A DNA stretch of 64,000 nt from Burkholderiales bacterium PBB3. Its GTDB lineage: Bacteria; Pseudomonadota; Gammaproteobacteria; Burkholderiales; Burkholderiaceae_C. This document shows, one piece after another, positions 18,118 through 26,649 of this stretch. The stretch spans positions 18,186-82,185 of the forward strand of contig NKIK01000018.1 in assembly GCA_002256115.1 (NCBI GenBank). The letters are read 5' to 3'. The position numbers and the translations under genes are program-made. The notes beneath the pieces are model-generated. The model did not search any database. It was not told the DNA's origin and worked only from the letters and a program-made list of their open reading frames with translations. Numbering within the stretch: position 1 is the first letter of the stretch; every line of letters begins with the position of its first letter.

Positions 18118-18747
18118 ATGTTGACTCTGACCACGCCCGTTCGCCAACTTGCCTTCCCCGCCGCGCTTGTTTGCGCGCTCTGCGTCTTGCTGATGACGCT
18201 GCTGGCTGGCATGGCCACGCCGGGCTACAGCCACGCCGCGCAGTTCATCAGTGAGCTGGGGGCCGCGCAGTCGGCGTATGAATACCCTGTGCGGTTCTTC
18301 GGCTTCTTGCCCGCAGGCATCGCGCTGCTCGCATTCTGTGGGTTTGCCTATGCCAGCCTACCCAAGTCCGGCCTCACCACTGCGGCACTGGGGGCGCTGG
18401 CCCTCTATGCACTGGGCTATGTGGCGGCAGCCTTTTTCCCTTGTGATTTGGGATGCCGCCCCACTAACCCAAGTGCCTCGCAAATCATCCACAACTTGGT
18501 CGGCGGTATTGGCTATTTGCTGGCACCGGGCTTGCTATTTGCGCTGGCGCTTGGTGCGCGGTCCTGGCCTGCATCGGCACCGCTTTCTGTGCTTGGCCTC
18601 ATCGCGGCGGGCGTTGCCTTGTTGGGTTTGCTGACGCTGTCGCCTATGTCACCCTACGTGGGTTGGAGCCAACGCGCGATTGAGGCATCGGTACTCGGTT
18701 GGACAATCGCCTGCGGCTGGTACCTCCGCACGCCCAGGTCGGGCTGA
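18118..18747 (+). CDS. DUF998 family membrane protein
   Basis: 209 residues with six predicted membrane helices. The motif YSHAAQFISELGA after helix 1 and FFPCDLGCRP between helices 3 and 4 are typical of DUF998. Role unknown. I chose ATG 18118, ten bases after the DUF2164 stop, because the longer frame overlaps that gene. R copy 5 begins seven bases after the stop. Confidence 0.75.
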   Translation: MLTLTTPVRQLAFPAALVCALCVLLMTLLAGMATPGYSHAAQFISELGAAQSAYEYPVRFFGFLPAGIALLAFCGFAYASLPKSGLTTAALGALALYALGYVAAAFFPCDLGCRPTNPSASQIIHNLVGGIGYLLAPGLLFALALGARSWPASAPLSVLGLIAAGVALLGLLTLSPMSPYVGWSQRAIEASVLGWTIACGWYLRTPRSG

Positions 18748-18753
18748 TGGGGT

Positions 18754-18810
18754 GCAAAATCGGCCGTTCAGGCCATGGATAGTGCGGGGGCAGCTACGAA
18801 ATACGTAGCA
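18754..18810 (+). repeat. R-family repeat, copy 5
   Basis: Left hairpin GGCCGTTCAGGCC, core GTGGATAGTGCGGGGGCAG with changes (ATGG at the junction, one G), right hairpin GCTACGAAATACGTAGC with a perfect 6-bp stem. It lies between the DUF998 and YCII-type genes. Confidence 0.82.
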
Positions 18811-18838
18811 AAGATGTTACGGCAGAAGGCAAGCGACT

Positions 18839-19141
18839 ATGAACGAATACATACTTTTCATGTGCAATGACGCAAGCGATCCAATCGCTGCGAACGATGG
18901 TGTGCAGTGGGGTGAATACATCACGACTCTGCGTCAAAGTGGGTGCTTTGATGGAGGAAGCTCCATCGGCGCGGGAGAGCGCGTCCGCAAGGGGCAGGCC
19001 TCTGAACCCGCCAGCGCCGACTGGACCGGCTTCATCCGCGTCCGGGCCGAGAGCCTGGAGGATGCCAAGCGGCTCCTGGTGGGAAATCCGACCTATGAAG
19101 CAGGCGGCACGGTGGAAGTGCGCGAGCTTTTGCGCGATTGA
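18839..19141 (+). CDS. YCII-related domain protein
   Basis: 100 residues of the YCII/DGPF type, a small dimeric alpha-beta barrel fold related to muconolactone isomerase. It starts MNEYILFMCNDA and has the characteristic W-GEYITTLRQSGCF segment, then FIRVRAESLEDAKRLLVGNP. Members are often near ECF sigma factors, but none is here. It stands alone between R copy 5 and a truncated copy 6. No catalytic role can be assigned. Confidence 0.75.
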   Translation: MNEYILFMCNDASDPIAANDGVQWGEYITTLRQSGCFDGGSSIGAGERVRKGQASEPASADWTGFIRVRAESLEDAKRLLVGNPTYEAGGTVEVRELLRD

Positions 19142-19146
19142 CTCAG

Positions 19147-19180
19147 CGCAAAATTGGGCGCTCATGGCGTGGATAGTGCG
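19147..19180 (+). repeat. R-family repeat, copy 6 (truncated)
   Basis: Only the left part survives: GCAAAATTGGGCGCTCATGG, then CGTGGATAGTGCG, after which the match breaks off about 15 bases before the transposase remnant. Probably cut by the insertion or deletion that left that remnant. Confidence 0.55.
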
Positions 19181-19194
19181 CAGGGCAATCGCAT

Positions 19195-19494
19195 CTAAAT
19201 TGCCCGCCCATCCATGTTAGGCACCTTCTCCATGTAAGTCTCATCCCAGCCCGCACGGCTGCGCTTGGTCTTGATACCCACCTTCAAGCTCGTCTCTGCC
19301 TTGAGCTGGCTCAGCGCCACACGGCATAGACACGCCAGATTTGCAGGGCCTTCATCCTTGCGAACCCGACAGTCATCCTCCCTGAAGCTCACATCCAGTG
19401 ACCAATGGAGCTCGTTCTCCACCGCCCAGTGGCTGCGTATCGCATGCGCCCTCCAAGACATTGACACCTGGCGCGCCAGCAGCATGAAGCTCAA
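19195..19494 (-). pseudogene. ISAs1-family transposase remnant (C-terminal end)
   Basis: About 99 codons matching the end of ISAs1-type DDE transposases: IRSHWAVENELHWSLDVSF, REDDCRVRKDEGPANLACL, then GIKTKRSRAGWDETYMEKV. The family is about 370 residues long, so the N-terminal three quarters, with the first two catalytic Asp residues, is gone. No terminal inverted repeats were found around it. The adjoining 19495-19821 holds only an open plus-strand frame with no recognised content. Confidence 0.75.
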
Positions 19495-19821
19495 AGTCTA
19501 TGCCCAGTCACGCAATGAAGAACTCAGCCACTGGCGAGCCCAACTGAGCAGGGCGCGACGCTGGCGCAAGACACTTGACCCAGCGTCCAACACAGACCCT
19601 CCCAACACAGCCTTTGTGCGAGCCCTACCCATCAAGCACGCCAACGCTATGCCAACCAAAGACGCCTGCCTGCACATCGTGCTTGCGCTACACGCCCGCA
19701 TCGATTGACCGCTAGATGCCGTACAGGCCTATGGCACCTGGCTGCGCGAGGTACTCGCATGATGCGCATCGACTCCTGGATGCTTGCTTCATGAATACGC
19801 GGCAACGTATCACCCCAAAAC
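19495..19821. other. gap without a supported gene
   Basis: A plus-strand frame runs from within the transposase remnant to 19708 and is partly its antisense. Its last 60 codons look coding-like but match nothing I know, and a stop follows before a short tail reading AVQAYGTWLREVLA. Possibly decayed mobile DNA. Confidence 0.35.
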
Positions 19822-20181
19822 TCAAATCGTAAACGTGCGCCGTTTTTTGATGGTGACTACCGGCACTTTGGCAGGGGTTTGTGGGCTGGCCTGGCGGGCT
19901 GCGGGCGCATAGGCGGCCACGGTGGCGGGCGATGGCACGCCCAAGACATTGCGGATTTGGGGCTGGTTCAGCTCTGTCTCAAAATCGCCCACCAGCATGA
20001 CGTAGACACCATCTGCGCGCTGCGCCAAAGCGCCACGCTGCTGCCCTTTTTGCAAGCTGCCCAGCAGCTTGAAAGTGGCCTCTCCATCGTCTCGGGCATA
20101 GGTGTATTTGGACCATTCCAGTTCACCCAGTCTGACTTGCCATCGCGCTTTCTTAACCAATCCAAACTCCAAAATTGCCAC
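19822..20181 (-). CDS. conserved-looking hypothetical protein
   Basis: 119 residues, not recognised. The N-terminal ~80 residues are a compact mixed alpha/beta domain (ARWQVRLGELEWSKYTY, DGVYVMLVGDFETELNQPQIRNVLG). A Pro/Ala linker and a basic tail ending TIKKRRTFTI follow. The start is a GTG at 20181 preceded directly by an in-frame stop, so no longer form is possible. It is soluble, without a signal peptide. It is divergent from the next gene by about 110 bases. Confidence 0.55.
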   Translation of the reverse strand: MAILEFGLVKKARWQVRLGELEWSKYTYARDDGEATFKLLGSLQKGQQRGALAQRADGVYVMLVGDFETELNQPQIRNVLGVPSPATVAAYAPAARQASPQTPAKVPVVTIKKRRTFTI

Positions 20182-20293
20182 CTAGTTTGCCGCGTATAGG
20201 TGCTTAGCATCCATCCAACGTTGGACGATAGCTCTATTTTCGCATGCCGCCCTGATTCCTGTCTTAAACTGAGTGCAAAAGGGAGAGAAAACC

Positions 20294-21202
20294 ATGCCAG
20301 CAGCCATCTTCGGCGCGCAAGCCGCAGTCATCATGTTGAACCGTGCGTTCAACGATATTTCGCCCCAAGCCTTGGTCTATGCCAATCAGGTCAACGTGGC
20401 GGGTAGCACGCAGGAGTCCATACACGCGTTTGCAGTCGCCTTTGGCAAGTCATTTGCCAGCCTGAGTGATTCTGCTTTGGCCCATCGGGTGCTGGCCAAT
20501 ATGGGTCTGCTGCCCGACACCGATTTGTTGCTGGGTGTGATCGATTATTTGTCTGTCAATCGTGAAGCGCGCGGGCTGGTGGTGTTGCAGATTGGGCAAA
20601 TACTGTCCGATCAAGAGTTCGCCACTGGCTTTATGGCCAAGTACGCCCCGGTGGCGGTGGCTTGGAACAATGAGGTGACAAACGCCTACACCTTTTCCGC
20701 CACACCTACCAACACCGAGCCCAGCAACGCATGGTCACCCACCGATCTCATGGCGATGGCTGCTGGCAGGGAGGCGGCTGGAGCCCTGACCACCGCAGTT
20801 AGCGCAGTGGCAACTGCTACTGCTGTAGCCACTGCGCTCAGCGCCGCCACCAGCGTCTCAGCGGACGCACTCGCCAGTGCTAACAACGCCGTGAATGCCG
20901 CAAGGGACGCGGCTGCCGCTGCAATCACTGCGGCTGACCAGTACATGGTGCTTGCCCTGCAAACCCTGACTTCCAATTCAGATGACAACCAAGCCGCCAC
21001 CTTCAAGACTTCCGCTATTGCCCAACTGAATATTGCCAACGCAGCAACGGCAGTTGTGGAGTCCATCACCGTAACCGCCCCGCCAAGCGCCATGGCCCTA
21101 AGCCCTGCATCCCAGCTCGCTGCCTATGAAGACTGGGCTGTAGAACCGGTAGGCGTCGCTGTTCAATTGGTCGGTGTGGAAGTGGATTTTGCTATTAATT
21201 AA
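20294..21202 (+). CDS. Ala-rich hypothetical protein, possible secreted repeat protein
   Basis: 302 residues. The first ~125 residues (MLNRAFNDISPQALVYANQV, SVNREARGLVVLQIGQILSD, KYAPVAVAWNNEVTNAYTFS) resemble the N-terminal part I recall from large S-layer-like or type I secreted proteins in Burkholderiales. The middle (~165-245) is a long Ala/Thr/Val-rich helix likely to be a coiled coil. There is no Sec signal peptide. ATG 20294 has an excellent ribosome-binding site (GGGAGAG). The last codons and the TAA fall inside R copy 7, so the C-terminus may be truncated. Role unknown; a substrate of the type I system at 27-33 kb is possible but unproven. Confidence 0.55.
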   Translation: MPAAIFGAQAAVIMLNRAFNDISPQALVYANQVNVAGSTQESIHAFAVAFGKSFASLSDSALAHRVLANMGLLPDTDLLLGVIDYLSVNREARGLVVLQIGQILSDQEFATGFMAKYAPVAVAWNNEVTNAYTFSATPTNTEPSNAWSPTDLMAMAAGREAAGALTTAVSAVATATAVATALSAATSVSADALASANNAVNAARDAAAAAITAADQYMVLALQTLTSNSDDNQAATFKTSAIAQLNIANAATAVVESITVTAPPSAMALSPASQLAAYEDWAVEPVGVAVQLVGVEVDFAIN

Positions 21203-21247
21203 GTAGCTTCCTCCGCACTATCCATGGGCTGAAATGCACATTTGGCA
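21190..21247 (-). repeat. R-family repeat, copy 7
   Basis: Reverse orientation: GCTATTAATTAAGTAGC, then CTTCCTCCGCACTATCCATG (two differences from the core) and GGGCTGAAATGC. It supplies the end and stop codon of the Ala-rich protein gene. Confidence 0.82.
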
Positions 21248-21283
21248 CGTAAGCCAAAGACTCAAAGTGCCGCGTCGCACGGC

Positions 21284-22525
21284 TTACTTTTGCCGAGGCA
21301 AAGCCGCCAGACCCTTCACATCCAGCCCTGCCACCGCGCTGCGTAGCGCGTCCATGGCGACGCCGTTGCCTTGCACTTCCACCATCACGCCGTTGGCCAG
21401 CATCATGGCGATCTCGGCGCGGCTGCCGTCTTTGCGGTATTCCTCTTTGACCGACATGCCGTCACGTTGGAACACGCGTTCCACTTCGGTTTGGGTTTCA
21501 CGGTTCACCGTGCTTTGGGCCCAGGCACCCATGGCCAGGGTGAGGGCGGGCACCGCGCCCAAATCTTGCAGCTTGAAGGAGATGCTGGTTGCGCCCTGGC
21601 CGTAGTCAGCCTTGACGCTAGAGAAGCTCATGCCCATGGCGTTGTCTGAGCGGGCCTCCAGGGCGGTGCGCTCCAGGCCACCCAGCTTGGCGGGGGCGTA
21701 GCCTTGTAGCAGGTCGGGGGCGAAAGGTTTGCCACCCTGGCCCGCACCCATGGCCGCACCCATCAAGTCACCCATGGCTTTGCCCGCCGCAGCGCTGTCG
21801 CCCTTGGCTTGGGCGGCTTCCATTTGCTTGCTGGCCGCTTCCATCTTTTTGCTGGCTTCTTCCAGCTTGGCGGTGTCTATGGTGATGTCGCTGCCCGGCA
21901 GCTTGAAGGTGGCATGCTCGCTAGACCCATTGTGGCCGCCCAGCATCATGCCGGGGCCACCGCGGGTGACCAAGCCGCTGATGCCACCCAGCACCAGCCC
22001 GGCCACAATGCCGCAAACGATGATGACGGCGGTGTAGCCAATGGCTTTGTCCTCGGGCGCTTTCATCAGCGCCGGTATGCCGGTGTAGATCAGGTAAATA
22101 GAGTACAGCGAGGCCAGCAGGCCCAACATCGACAGTGCGGGTATCAGGTTAAACACCCCGCCCACCAGCCCGGCGGTCGCGCCAAAGGCGATGAGCTTGA
22201 AGGCGTTGAGTTGGTTTTTTTCGCCGCCAAACGTTGGGGCCAGCGCGTTGGCAATCACGGCCAGCACGTAGATCATGACCAATGACAATACATAGCCCAC
22301 CACCATATTTACCAAGCCCGCCAGCAAGGGCACCCGAAAGCTGACGCCGAACATGCCCGCACCGATCACGCTCAGGCCAATGAAGGTGGCCACCGCAGGA
22401 ATCGCCGCCAGAATGATCAGGTAGTTTTTGTAGATGCTGGCGACGTCATCCGTCTCCTGAGCAATCACGGGCCAGGTGTCTTTGGGTTTGAGCAAAATGG
22501 CTTGAACGCGTTCGACAAGATTCAT
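21284..22525 (-). CDS. Yip1-family membrane protein with C-terminal soluble domain
   Basis: 413 residues. The N-terminal ~190 residues are a Yip1 domain with five membrane helices, starting MNLVERVQAILLKPKDTWPVIAQE, the usual bacterial form. A Gly-rich stretch, a charged helix (KLEEASKKMEAASKQMEAAQAK, residues ~235-260) and a ~150-residue C-terminal domain follow. ATG 22525 has AAGGAG eight bases upstream. Bacterial Yip1 proteins have no settled function. Transcribed against the methyltransferase gene across a 154-bp divergent gap. Confidence 0.75.
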   Translation of the reverse strand: MNLVERVQAILLKPKDTWPVIAQETDDVASIYKNYLIILAAIPAVATFIGLSVIGAGMFGVSFRVPLLAGLVNMVVGYVLSLVMIYVLAVIANALAPTFGGEKNQLNAFKLIAFGATAGLVGGVFNLIPALSMLGLLASLYSIYLIYTGIPALMKAPEDKAIGYTAVIIVCGIVAGLVLGGISGLVTRGGPGMMLGGHNGSSEHATFKLPGSDITIDTAKLEEASKKMEAASKQMEAAQAKGDSAAAGKAMGDLMGAAMGAGQGGKPFAPDLLQGYAPAKLGGLERTALEARSDNAMGMSFSSVKADYGQGATSISFKLQDLGAVPALTLAMGAWAQSTVNRETQTEVERVFQRDGMSVKEEYRKDGSRAEIAMMLANGVMVEVQGNGVAMDALRSAVAGLDVKGLAALPRQK

Positions 22526-22679
22526 GGTGGGCTCCTTAAAAACGTGGGGTTCGACAAAAAAGCAATGATCGCATGGCTGGGTGGCAACTCCACACACGAA
22601 AATCAGTGCGAGATAATGCGCCCCGGCAGCGCTGCGGCCCGCCTTCCCTCTATAACGCGACTTTTGTCAGGAACATTGC

Positions 22680-24215
22680 ATGTCAGATTGGACCTCCGGT
22701 TACGTGGCCGACATTGGCTACACCTTTGGCTACTACACCGAACTGAACCCGGTGAATGCGCGCCTGGCGTTTCTGAACGCGGGGTTGGTGCCGCCCACCG
22801 AGGGTGTGCATTGCGAGCTGGGTTTTGGCCAGGGCGTGAGCGTGAATGTGCACGCCGCTGCCGGTGCCAGCACTTGGTATGGCACCGACTTCAACCCGGC
22901 CCAGGCGGGCTTTGCGCAGTCTTTGGCGCAGGCTTCGGGCGCCGCAGCCCATTTGGTGGATGAGGCGTTTGCCGACTTTTGCAACCGCGCTGATTTGCCA
23001 GAATTTGACAGCATTGGCCTGCACGGAATCTGGAGCTGGATCTCTGACGAAAACCGCGCCCACATCACCAGCCTGATTGCGCGCAAGCTCAAGGTGGGTG
23101 GCGCGGTGTACATCAGCTACAACACCCAGCCGGGCTGGGCGGCCATGGTGCCCATGCGCGATTTGCTGACCGAGCATGCCAATACCTTGGGTGCGCCGGG
23201 CCAGGGCATCGTGGGGCGCATTGACGCAGCATTGGAATTCACAGACAAGCTGTTTGCCGCGAACCCGGCTTTTGCCCGCGCCAACCCGCTGGTGGCGGAG
23301 CGTGTAGGCAAGCTCAAAGAACAAAACCGCAACTATCTGGCGCATGAGTATTTCAACCGCGATTGGCTGCCCATGCCCTTTAGCCGCATGGCGCAGTGGC
23401 TCACGCCTACCAAGCTGGAATACGCCTGCTCGGCGGCCATCCTGGGCCATATTGATCCGCTGAACCTGAGCCCCGAGCAGCAGGCCCTGCTGCAGGGTGT
23501 GCCAGACGCGATGTTCCGCGAGACGGTGCGCGATTTCTGCGTGAACCAGCAGTTCCGCAAGGACTATTGGGTCAAGGGCGCGCGCCGCTTGTCGGCACTA
23601 GAGCGCACCGAGGCGCTGCGGGCCTACAAGGTGGTATTGATTGCACATCGGCCCGATGTGTCGCTCAAAGTAACCGGGGCCATGGGGGAGTCCAGCATGA
23701 GTGAGGCGGTGTACAACCCAATTCTGGACCTGCTGGCAGACCACAAACCCCGCAGCTTGGGGCAACTGGAGTTGGCTCTAAAGGATAAGGGCGTGGCTTT
23801 TGCCCAACTGGTGCAGGCCATTTTGATACTGACCGGGGCAGGGCAGCTGGCCGCAGTACAGGACGATGCCACCATCACTAAGGCCAAAAAGGCGACGGAC
23901 AAACTCAATGCCTGCCTGATGTCCAAGGCACGCAGTGGCGGCGAAATGAGCTATTTGGCCAGCCCGGTAACCGGTGGTGCCATATCGGTGGGCCGCTTTG
24001 CTCAGCTTTTTTTGATGACGCGCGCGCAGGGTGCGAAGCAGCCTGGCGACTGGGCCAGTGCGACCTGGGCGCTGCTGCTGGCCCAGGGGCAACGTATCTT
24101 GAAGGATGGACAGACCTTGCAGACGCCCGAAGAGAATCTGGCCGAGCTGAATACCCAGGCCCAAGCCTTTGCCGACAAATTGTTGCCAATTTTGAAGGCC
24201 CTGCAGATTGCATAA
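22680..24215 (+). CDS. class I SAM methyltransferase with methyltransferase regulatory domain
   Basis: 511 residues. The N-terminal Rossmann domain shows TEGVHCELGFGQGVSVNVHA (SAM-binding motif I) and GTDFNPAQAGFAQ, then IGLHGIWSWISDENRAHI and KLKVGGAVYISYNTQPGW. The middle part (about 220-310) is the methyltransferase regulatory domain, and the C-terminal 150 residues resemble the further region found in these proteins. Members are often near glycan or surface-protein genes. Two small genes follow within 57 and 36 bases, likely in one transcript. The target is unknown. Confidence 0.8.
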   Translation: MSDWTSGYVADIGYTFGYYTELNPVNARLAFLNAGLVPPTEGVHCELGFGQGVSVNVHAAAGASTWYGTDFNPAQAGFAQSLAQASGAAAHLVDEAFADFCNRADLPEFDSIGLHGIWSWISDENRAHITSLIARKLKVGGAVYISYNTQPGWAAMVPMRDLLTEHANTLGAPGQGIVGRIDAALEFTDKLFAANPAFARANPLVAERVGKLKEQNRNYLAHEYFNRDWLPMPFSRMAQWLTPTKLEYACSAAILGHIDPLNLSPEQQALLQGVPDAMFRETVRDFCVNQQFRKDYWVKGARRLSALERTEALRAYKVVLIAHRPDVSLKVTGAMGESSMSEAVYNPILDLLADHKPRSLGQLELALKDKGVAFAQLVQAILILTGAGQLAAVQDDATITKAKKATDKLNACLMSKARSGGEMSYLASPVTGGAISVGRFAQLFLMTRAQGAKQPGDWASATWALLLAQGQRILKDGQTLQTPEENLAELNTQAQAFADKLLPILKALQIA

Positions 24216-24271
24216 CGCTAAATCGCCCCCAGTTCAATTGGGTTGAATTCATTACCGAGAGGAAGTAAGCC

Positions 24272-24502
24272 ATGCCAAGTATCAACATAGACGGTACCAA
24301 CTATGACCTGGACAACATGTCCCAAGCGGCCAAAGGTCAACTGGCCAGTCTGCAGTTCGTCGAACGCGAGTTGCAACGCCTAGGCAGCGAGGCAGCTGTA
24401 TACCAAACCGCTAAGGTGGCCTATATCAAGGCGCTAAAGGAAGCGTTGGTCCCTCCCGATATGCTTACCGCACCGGGTGGTGACACGTTGCGCCTAGGCT
24501 AA
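24272..24502 (+). CDS. small protein, DUF6447 type
   Basis: 76 residues: PSINIDGTNYDLDNMSQAAKGQLASLQFVERELQRL, then a helical AVYQTAKVAYIKALKEAL. This pattern is DUF6447, tiny proteins found beside regulatory-domain methyltransferases. A good ribosome-binding site (GAGAGGAAG) precedes the ATG. Function unknown; the association suggests it is a partner or substrate of the methyltransferase, which is inference. Confidence 0.7.
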   Translation: MPSINIDGTNYDLDNMSQAAKGQLASLQFVERELQRLGSEAAVYQTAKVAYIKALKEALVPPDMLTAPGGDTLRLG

Positions 24503-24538
24503 TACCGCCCCTCCAGCTTTCATTACAAGGAACCAACC

Positions 24539-24727
24539 ATGTCGCAAAACCCAACGCCAGCAACACCCACCACTCAGCCCGCAGAATCCGTGGATGCGGC
24601 GAGCCGTGCATCCGCTGCAAAAGCGCTGCTGGAAGAATTGCAGCGCAAAACTCAACAAGTCATCCTGGACAACCCAGATGTAATCAAAGGGTTGCCTGGG
24701 GGCATTACTGGCATTACTCAGAAGTAA
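24539..24727 (+). CDS. small hypothetical protein
   Basis: 62 residues, not recognised. A Pro/Thr-rich N-terminus is followed by one amphipathic helix (SAAKALLEELQRKTQQVIL) and a tail DVIKGLPGGITGITQK. ATG 24539 follows AAGGAACC at good spacing, and the gene is 36 bases after the DUF6447 gene, so it is probably real and co-transcribed. It ends one base before the convergent subtilase gene. Confidence 0.55.
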   Translation: MSQNPTPATPTTQPAESVDAASRASAAKALLEELQRKTQQVILDNPDVIKGLPGGITGITQK

Positions 24728-24728
24728 A

Positions 24729-26525
24729 TTAAGGCAAGCGGTAGCAGCCGGACTGGGTGTACCAGCCTTCGCGTGCTCCCAAATCTGATAGGCCGCTGGC
24801 ACTGACGTATAGCACCCGACCCTGATCTGCTGAGATGCCCAAATAACTCCCTTGTGTAGGGTAGAAGCGGAATTGGTAGGGGCCAGTCACAGCGGTTGTA
24901 GGCCCTGTCGGTAATAGATCAGGAACACTGCGTTCCGCCCAATTGAACAGGCAATCCGTTGGGTTCACTGCCTTGACTGCTGCAAGCGCGTCGAGCATAC
25001 CGGCACCACACTGTGTCGTTGTGCAGTTGCACTGGCCCACGTTATCGCCAGAGGCGATGCTGCCGGGGCAGGCTGCGAGTGTCGGGTCCACCGGGAAAGG
25101 GCGGGACGATGACTGTATGGCGGCTTTGGTCTGTGCAGGAGTCAGTGTAGGGTTGATACCCAACATCAGCCCAGCCACCGCTGCCACCATAGGCGCTGAA
25201 AAGCTGGTGCCCACATTGCTGTTCATTTGGTCGGTGTAGCTGGCACCCGCCGGGGCTTTGGTGCCGCTGTCGGTGGTGGTGTCTATAGAGTAGAGGCAAG
25301 CTTGATTCGCGCCCACGTTCACACAGTTGCCGGCCGGTGCGGTGACGGTGACTTCAGGCCCGAGGCTGCTGTAGCCCACTTTGGTGCCCGTGTGGCGCAC
25401 GCCGCCGACGGTGATCACACCACGGCAGTTGCCCGGTGATTCCACCCCCTGCCCGCTATTGCCGGCCGAAGCCACGATGACCGTGCCCCTGGCAATAATC
25501 TCATCCACGGCGACTTGCTCCATCACGCTGCAAGCGCCCGATCCGCCCAGGCTCATATTGATTACTTTGGCTGGATGAAAGTTGTCAGGCACGCCAATGA
25601 CGTGCAGCCCAGCGGCCCAGCGCATGCCAGAAACAATGTCGGACGTGAAGCCACCGCAGCGGCCCAGCACGCGCACCGGCAAGATCAGTGCATTCCAGTC
25701 GATGCCGGAGATGCCGGTGCCATTTTGCGACAGGGCACCAATGATGCCAGCGGTGCGGGTGCCATGCCAAGAGCTGTCTTCCTCAGAGCAATCGCTCAAA
25801 GCGCTGGCGTTGGCGGCAATCAGTGCGGCATCAATCCAGTCGCCCGGGTCGGACGGGTCGGAGTCCCAGCCGCTCCCGTCATTGGCGGCGATAAATTGGT
25901 TGGGCCCGTCTTCAGACACAAAGTCATAGCCATCCAGCAGGCGACCGCCCGCAGTCAGGCGGCGCAGGTCGGGGTGGTCAAAGCGCACACCCGTGTCCAG
26001 CACCGCAATGACGACCGACGCGCTGCCTTGGGTGTATGACCAGGCCGCTTCGGCGTTGATGGCGGACTTGACATCCCCCGCGTTGCCCTTCAGGTGCCAC
26101 TGGCCCACTGGCTGTGTGCTGGCAAATGTGGTGTTGGCGTAAAGGGGGTCATTGGGAACCACGTTGTGGCGTTTGCGCCGCAAGTCGGGCTCTACGGCCA
26201 ACACCATGGGGTCTTGGCGTAGCGCCGTGACCGTGTCTTGCAGGCTGCCACTGGGCGCTGAGTCTGCAGCAGTCAATACGAAGTGACGTTCTGAAGTTTG
26301 ACGCAGTCGCGCAGAGGGGAGTCCGGGACGTTGCGCCGTGCGCGCCAGCCGCTCGGCCACAGCGGATGATGCATCCGCAGCTTGGGCTTTACTGGCTTGT
26401 TTGAGCGTGACCACCCAGCGCGTGGGTACGGTGTCATTGGCTGCTGCTTGTGCCATGCCGCCGAGCAACGCAAAAAGTGCAGTGGTGGCAAGACCAAGCC
26501 TGCAGGCAAACGGGAGTTTTATCAT
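24729..26525 (-). CDS. exported S8 subtilisin-like serine protease with C-terminal NWAE domain
   Basis: 598 residues: signal peptide (ending GGMAQA), propeptide of the I9 type (about 35-115), then the catalytic domain. The triad is visible in order as VLDTGVRFDHPDL (Asp, ~176), SWHGTRTAGIIGA (His, ~255) and GTSFSAPMVAAVAG (Ser, ~440). Two acidic insertions separate the blocks. The last ~65 residues (CLFNWAERSVPDLL, YQFRFYPTQGSYLGISAD, VLYVSAS) form the module shared with the RCC1-like protein and the isomerase at 48.6 kb. It probably acts in the periplasm or outside. No good ribosome-binding site precedes ATG 26525, but it is the first ATG after an in-frame stop. Confidence 0.9.
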   Translation of the reverse strand: MIKLPFACRLGLATTALFALLGGMAQAAANDTVPTRWVVTLKQASKAQAADASSAVAERLARTAQRPGLPSARLRQTSERHFVLTAADSAPSGSLQDTVTALRQDPMVLAVEPDLRRKRHNVVPNDPLYANTTFASTQPVGQWHLKGNAGDVKSAINAEAAWSYTQGSASVVIAVLDTGVRFDHPDLRRLTAGGRLLDGYDFVSEDGPNQFIAANDGSGWDSDPSDPGDWIDAALIAANASALSDCSEEDSSWHGTRTAGIIGALSQNGTGISGIDWNALILPVRVLGRCGGFTSDIVSGMRWAAGLHVIGVPDNFHPAKVINMSLGGSGACSVMEQVAVDEIIARGTVIVASAGNSGQGVESPGNCRGVITVGGVRHTGTKVGYSSLGPEVTVTAPAGNCVNVGANQACLYSIDTTTDSGTKAPAGASYTDQMNSNVGTSFSAPMVAAVAGLMLGINPTLTPAQTKAAIQSSSRPFPVDPTLAACPGSIASGDNVGQCNCTTTQCGAGMLDALAAVKAVNPTDCLFNWAERSVPDLLPTGPTTAVTGPYQFRFYPTQGSYLGISADQGRVLYVSASGLSDLGAREGWYTQSGCYRLP

Positions 26526-26649
26526 ATAAAAAGCAGGTGGCTTAGGAAGTCAACCCGAGACTGTAGGGGTAATTTTTAGGGCCTGAGAAGGATTGATGTT
26601 CCAAATTGTGGTGAATCCACGAAAGTGCCACAAAAGTGGGCGTAGAAAT

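Noticed and set aside
19265..19708. plus-strand frame through the transposase remnant
   Set aside because: The first half is antisense to the ISAs1 remnant; the second half has no recognised content, start signal or neighbours.
16321..21247. integron cassette array
   Set aside because: The repeats are also scattered across the rest of the window and inside genes, lack the GTTRRRY core of attC sites, and no integrase is present.
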